Shown: one piece after another, positions 5,997 through 7,780 of the stretch
Layout of the letters: each line of letters starts with the position of its first letter
Numbering within the stretch: the stretch's first letter is position 1
NCBI GenBank assembly: GCA_030158535.1
Contig: JAOASV010000212.1
Coordinates: forward strand, 1-7,780
Source of the DNA: Sediminibacterium sp.
GTDB lineage: Bacteria; Bacteroidota; Bacteroidia; Chitinophagales; Chitinophagaceae
DNA: 7,780 nt
Direction: 5' to 3'
Position numbers and translations under genes: made by a program
Notes under the pieces: model-generated
Databases searched by the model: none
Seen by the model: only the letters and a program-made list of their open reading frames with translations
Told to the model about the DNA's origin: nothing

Positions 5997-7424
5997 ATGG
6001 AATTAAGTATACTTACAATTTGTTATTTAATCGGGTCCCTTACATTTATTATTGGACTTAAAATGTTGTCGCATCCAGAGTCTGCGCGTAAGGGTAATAT
6101 GGTGGCTGCGGTAGGTATGTTTATTGCCATTTTTGGCACTATCTTTTTATACCAAGAAAACGGCGTGGGTTTACATAACTACGGATGGATTTTTGGTGCT
6201 TTGGTTTTAGGAACAGTTGTTGGTACGCTTGCTGCAAAGCGCGTAAAAATGACAGCCATGCCAGAGCTAGTAAGTTTATTTAATGGTATGGGCGGCGCTT
6301 GTGCTGCATTAATTTCTGTTATTGAGTTTGGTCATATCGCTGCTTTATATAGTGGCGAACATCCTGATCAAGCAGCTCCAACTGAGGGTACATTACTTAC
6401 TATATTTTTAGGACTTATTATTGGTGCCGTTTCTTTTGCAGGGAGTATTATTGCTTGGGGTAAACTCAATGGTAAAATCAAAGATTTTTCTTTTAAAGGA
6501 CAGCAGGTATTTAACCTTGTTTTATTTTTTGCAACATTAGCGGTTGCAGGATATTTGGTGCTTGCTATTGATAGCACTAATTATTTACTCTTCTACGGCA
6601 TTTTAGTGGCAGCACTTATTTATGGTGTACTATTTGTACTTCCTATTGGTGGCGCCGATATGCCAGTGGTGATTTCTTTATTAAACTCTTTTACCGGTGT
6701 AGCCGCAGCTTGTGGTGGATTCTTATACGACAACAGCGTTATGTTAACGGGTGGTATCTTGGTAGGTGCTGCTGGTACATTATTAACGGTGCTCATGTGT
6801 AAGGCCATGAACAGAAGTTTAACCAATGTACTCATTGGTTCATTTGGGGGAAGTGCTGCTGCTGGTGGTTCTGCTGCTGCAGGTTCTCAAGGCACGTACA
6901 AAGAAATTTCTATATCTGACGCGGCGGTGTGTATGAGTTATGCCAACAAAGTAATTATTGTTCCTGGATATGGATTAGCTGTTGCTCAGGCGCAACACGT
7001 ATGTCACGAACTAGAAAAATTATTAGAAGATAAAGGCGTTGATGTGAAGTATGCCATTCATCCGGTAGCGGGTCGTATGCCAGGTCATATGAACGTATTA
7101 TTAGCAGAAGCCGATGTGAGCTATGATAAGCTTATTGAAATGGAAGAAGCCAATGATGAATTTAAATCTACAGATGTGGTACTTATTTTAGGAGCTAACG
7201 ACGTAGTAAATCCGGCTGCTAAAACAGATCCTGCTTCTCCAATTTATGGAATGCCAATTTTAGAAGTAGAACAAGCTAAAACGGTGATCGTTAACAAGAG
7301 AAGTATGAAGCCTGGTTATGCTGGTATTGAAAATGAATTATTCTTCCAGCCTAAAACTTCTATGCTATTTGGTGATGCAAAAGCTGCGCTTCAAAAATTA
7401 GTAGCAGAAATTAAATCCTTATAA
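5997..7424 (+). CDS. pntB: NAD(P) transhydrogenase beta subunit
   Basis: A 475-residue integral membrane protein with the NADP(H)-binding domain III at its C-terminus. The first 270 residues hold about eight or nine hydrophobic helices, with the conserved MPELVSLFNGMGG (88-100), GGADMPVVISLLNSF (218-232, N230 matching E. coli N222) and LMCKAMNRS (266-274). N96 stands where E. coli PntB has H91. A flexible linker of two GGSAAA units (284-295) joins domain III, which shows the NADP fingerprint PGYGLAVAQAQ (323-333), HPVAGRMPGHMNVLLAEA (355-372), GANDVVNPAA (399-408) and KRSMKPGYAG (434-443), all close to the E. coli sequence. The length matches the usual 460-480. It is the last gene of the pnt operon; a further open frame begins one base after its stop codon. 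The complex uses the proton-motive force to drive NADPH formation. Confidence 0.97.
   Translation: MELSILTICYLIGSLTFIIGLKMLSHPESARKGNMVAAVGMFIAIFGTIFLYQENGVGLHNYGWIFGALVLGTVVGTLAAKRVKMTAMPELVSLFNGMGGACAALISVIEFGHIAALYSGEHPDQAAPTEGTLLTIFLGLIIGAVSFAGSIIAWGKLNGKIKDFSFKGQQVFNLVLFFATLAVAGYLVLAIDSTNYLLFYGILVAALIYGVLFVLPIGGADMPVVISLLNSFTGVAAACGGFLYDNSVMLTGGILVGAAGTLLTVLMCKAMNRSLTNVLIGSFGGSAAAGGSAAAGSQGTYKEISISDAAVCMSYANKVIIVPGYGLAVAQAQHVCHELEKLLEDKGVDVKYAIHPVAGRMPGHMNVLLAEADVSYDKLIEMEEANDEFKSTDVVLILGANDVVNPAAKTDPASPIYGMPILEVEQAKTVIVNKRSMKPGYAGIENELFFQPKTSMLFGDAKAALQKLVAEIKSL
6846..6881 (+). repeat. Tandem GGSAAA linker repeat inside pntB
   Basis: Two adjacent 18-base units each encode Gly-Gly-Ser-Ala-Ala-Ala (residues 284-289 and 290-295). 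The amino acids are identical, but the codons differ at several positions (GGG GGA AGT against GGT GGT TCT), so it is old or kept for the protein. It forms the flexible hinge between the membrane domain and the NADP domain, where Gly/Ala/Ser-rich linkers are common in this family. Confidence 0.7.
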
Positions 7425-7425
7425 T

Positions 7426-7780
7426 TTGCCTTTACCTGCGCCATTTTTACAATCATTAGAAGGGGTAGTAGGTTTTGATAAAGCTGCTTTTGAAGCAGTG
7501 CATACTAGCGGCGAAACCGTTACGGCTATTCGTGTAAACCCAAATAAAAATCCAGATCACATTTTATTTGAACACACAAACCCAGTGCCTTGGTGTCCGC
7601 ATGGACATTATTTAGAGGCACGTCCTTCTTTTACATTAGATCCTAATTTTCATGCAGGAGCTTATTATGTGCAAGACGCCAGTAGTATGTTTTTATGGCA
7701 GGCGCTAGCAAATGTTGTAGGCGTGTCTAATGGACAAAAAGTGCTAGACTTATGCGCTGCGCCTGGAGGCAAGTCTACAC
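7426..7780 (+). CDS. NOL1/NOP2/Sun (RsmF-like) rRNA cytosine-C5 methyltransferase, N-terminal fragment
   Basis: An open frame of 118 codons that leaves the window at its right edge. It encodes an N-terminal region (PLPAPFLQSLEGVVGFD..AF, then H26-TSGE..TAIRVNPNK, residues 30-41) typical of Bacteroidota RsmF/Sun-like proteins, then YYVQDASSMF (80-89) and LDLCAAPGGKST (107-118). The last is the SAM-binding motif I of RNA m5C methyltransferases; the two catalytic cysteines lie beyond the window. The likely role is C5 methylation of a cytosine in ribosomal RNA. The start is inferred as TTG 7426. In frame, stops lie at 7399-7404, no ATG or GTG follows them before 7426, and the first in-frame ATG is codon 88, inside conserved sequence. 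The start lies one base after the pntB stop, so it is probably read through from the pnt operon. Confidence 0.88.
   Translation, partial: MPLPAPFLQSLEGVVGFDKAAFEAVHTSGETVTAIRVNPNKNPDHILFEHTNPVPWCPHGHYLEARPSFTLDPNFHAGAYYVQDASSMFLWQALANVVGVSNGQKVLDLCAAPGGKST

Noticed and set aside
5179..6835. Several minus-strand open frames of about 70 residues opposite the pnt genes
   Set aside because: They are explained by the Ala/Gly/Ile-rich codons of the plus-strand genes; none looks like a real protein.

Overview
The window looks like an ordinary stretch of chromosome from a Bacteroidota bacterium, perhaps of the Chitinophagaceae/Sphingobacteriales type. The basis is that no gene start has a clear Shine-Dalgarno sequence and the leaders are AT-rich. 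TAnnTTTG-like elements (the Bacteroidota -7 box) lie just before two start codons. The protein set also fits: a dipeptide-epimerase-like enolase-superfamily enzyme, a eukaryote-like single-function proline dehydrogenase, a three-gene transhydrogenase and a NOL1/NOP2/Sun rRNA methyltransferase. The phylum call is an inference from these signs, not from a database match.

Layout: at the left edge (1-146, minus strand) is the 5' end of an enolase-superfamily gene. It diverges from a short-chain dehydrogenase/reductase (238-951). All later genes are on the plus strand. They are a proline dehydrogenase (1035-2222), thymidylate synthase thyA (2319-3113), dihydrofolate reductase folA (3150-3644), a class I SAM-dependent methyltransferase of unknown role (3662-4459), the three-subunit proton-translocating NAD(P) transhydrogenase (4505-5629, 5650-5958, 5997-7424) and the first 118 codons of an RsmF/Sun-like rRNA methyltransferase (7426-7780, running off the right edge). 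No intergenic gap exceeds 100 bases. I see no RNA gene, mobile element, CRISPR array or long repeat.

How the genes fit together: ThyA turns dUMP into dTMP and oxidises methylene-tetrahydrofolate to dihydrofolate, and FolA reduces it back with NADPH. The transhydrogenase uses the proton-motive force to make NADPH from NADH. Proline dehydrogenase feeds electrons into the respiratory chain. The SDR has an NADPH-type cofactor arginine but lacks the canonical catalytic serine. The link through NADPH is an inference from reactions and proximity.

I found no convincing undescribed system. The best leads are the SDR with Pro-Gly where the catalytic Ser is expected, the uncharacterised methyltransferase packed behind thyA-folA, two mutually exclusive small hairpins in the thyA leader, a possible leaderless promoter at pntA, and a TTG-started rRNA methyltransferase gene abutting pntB.
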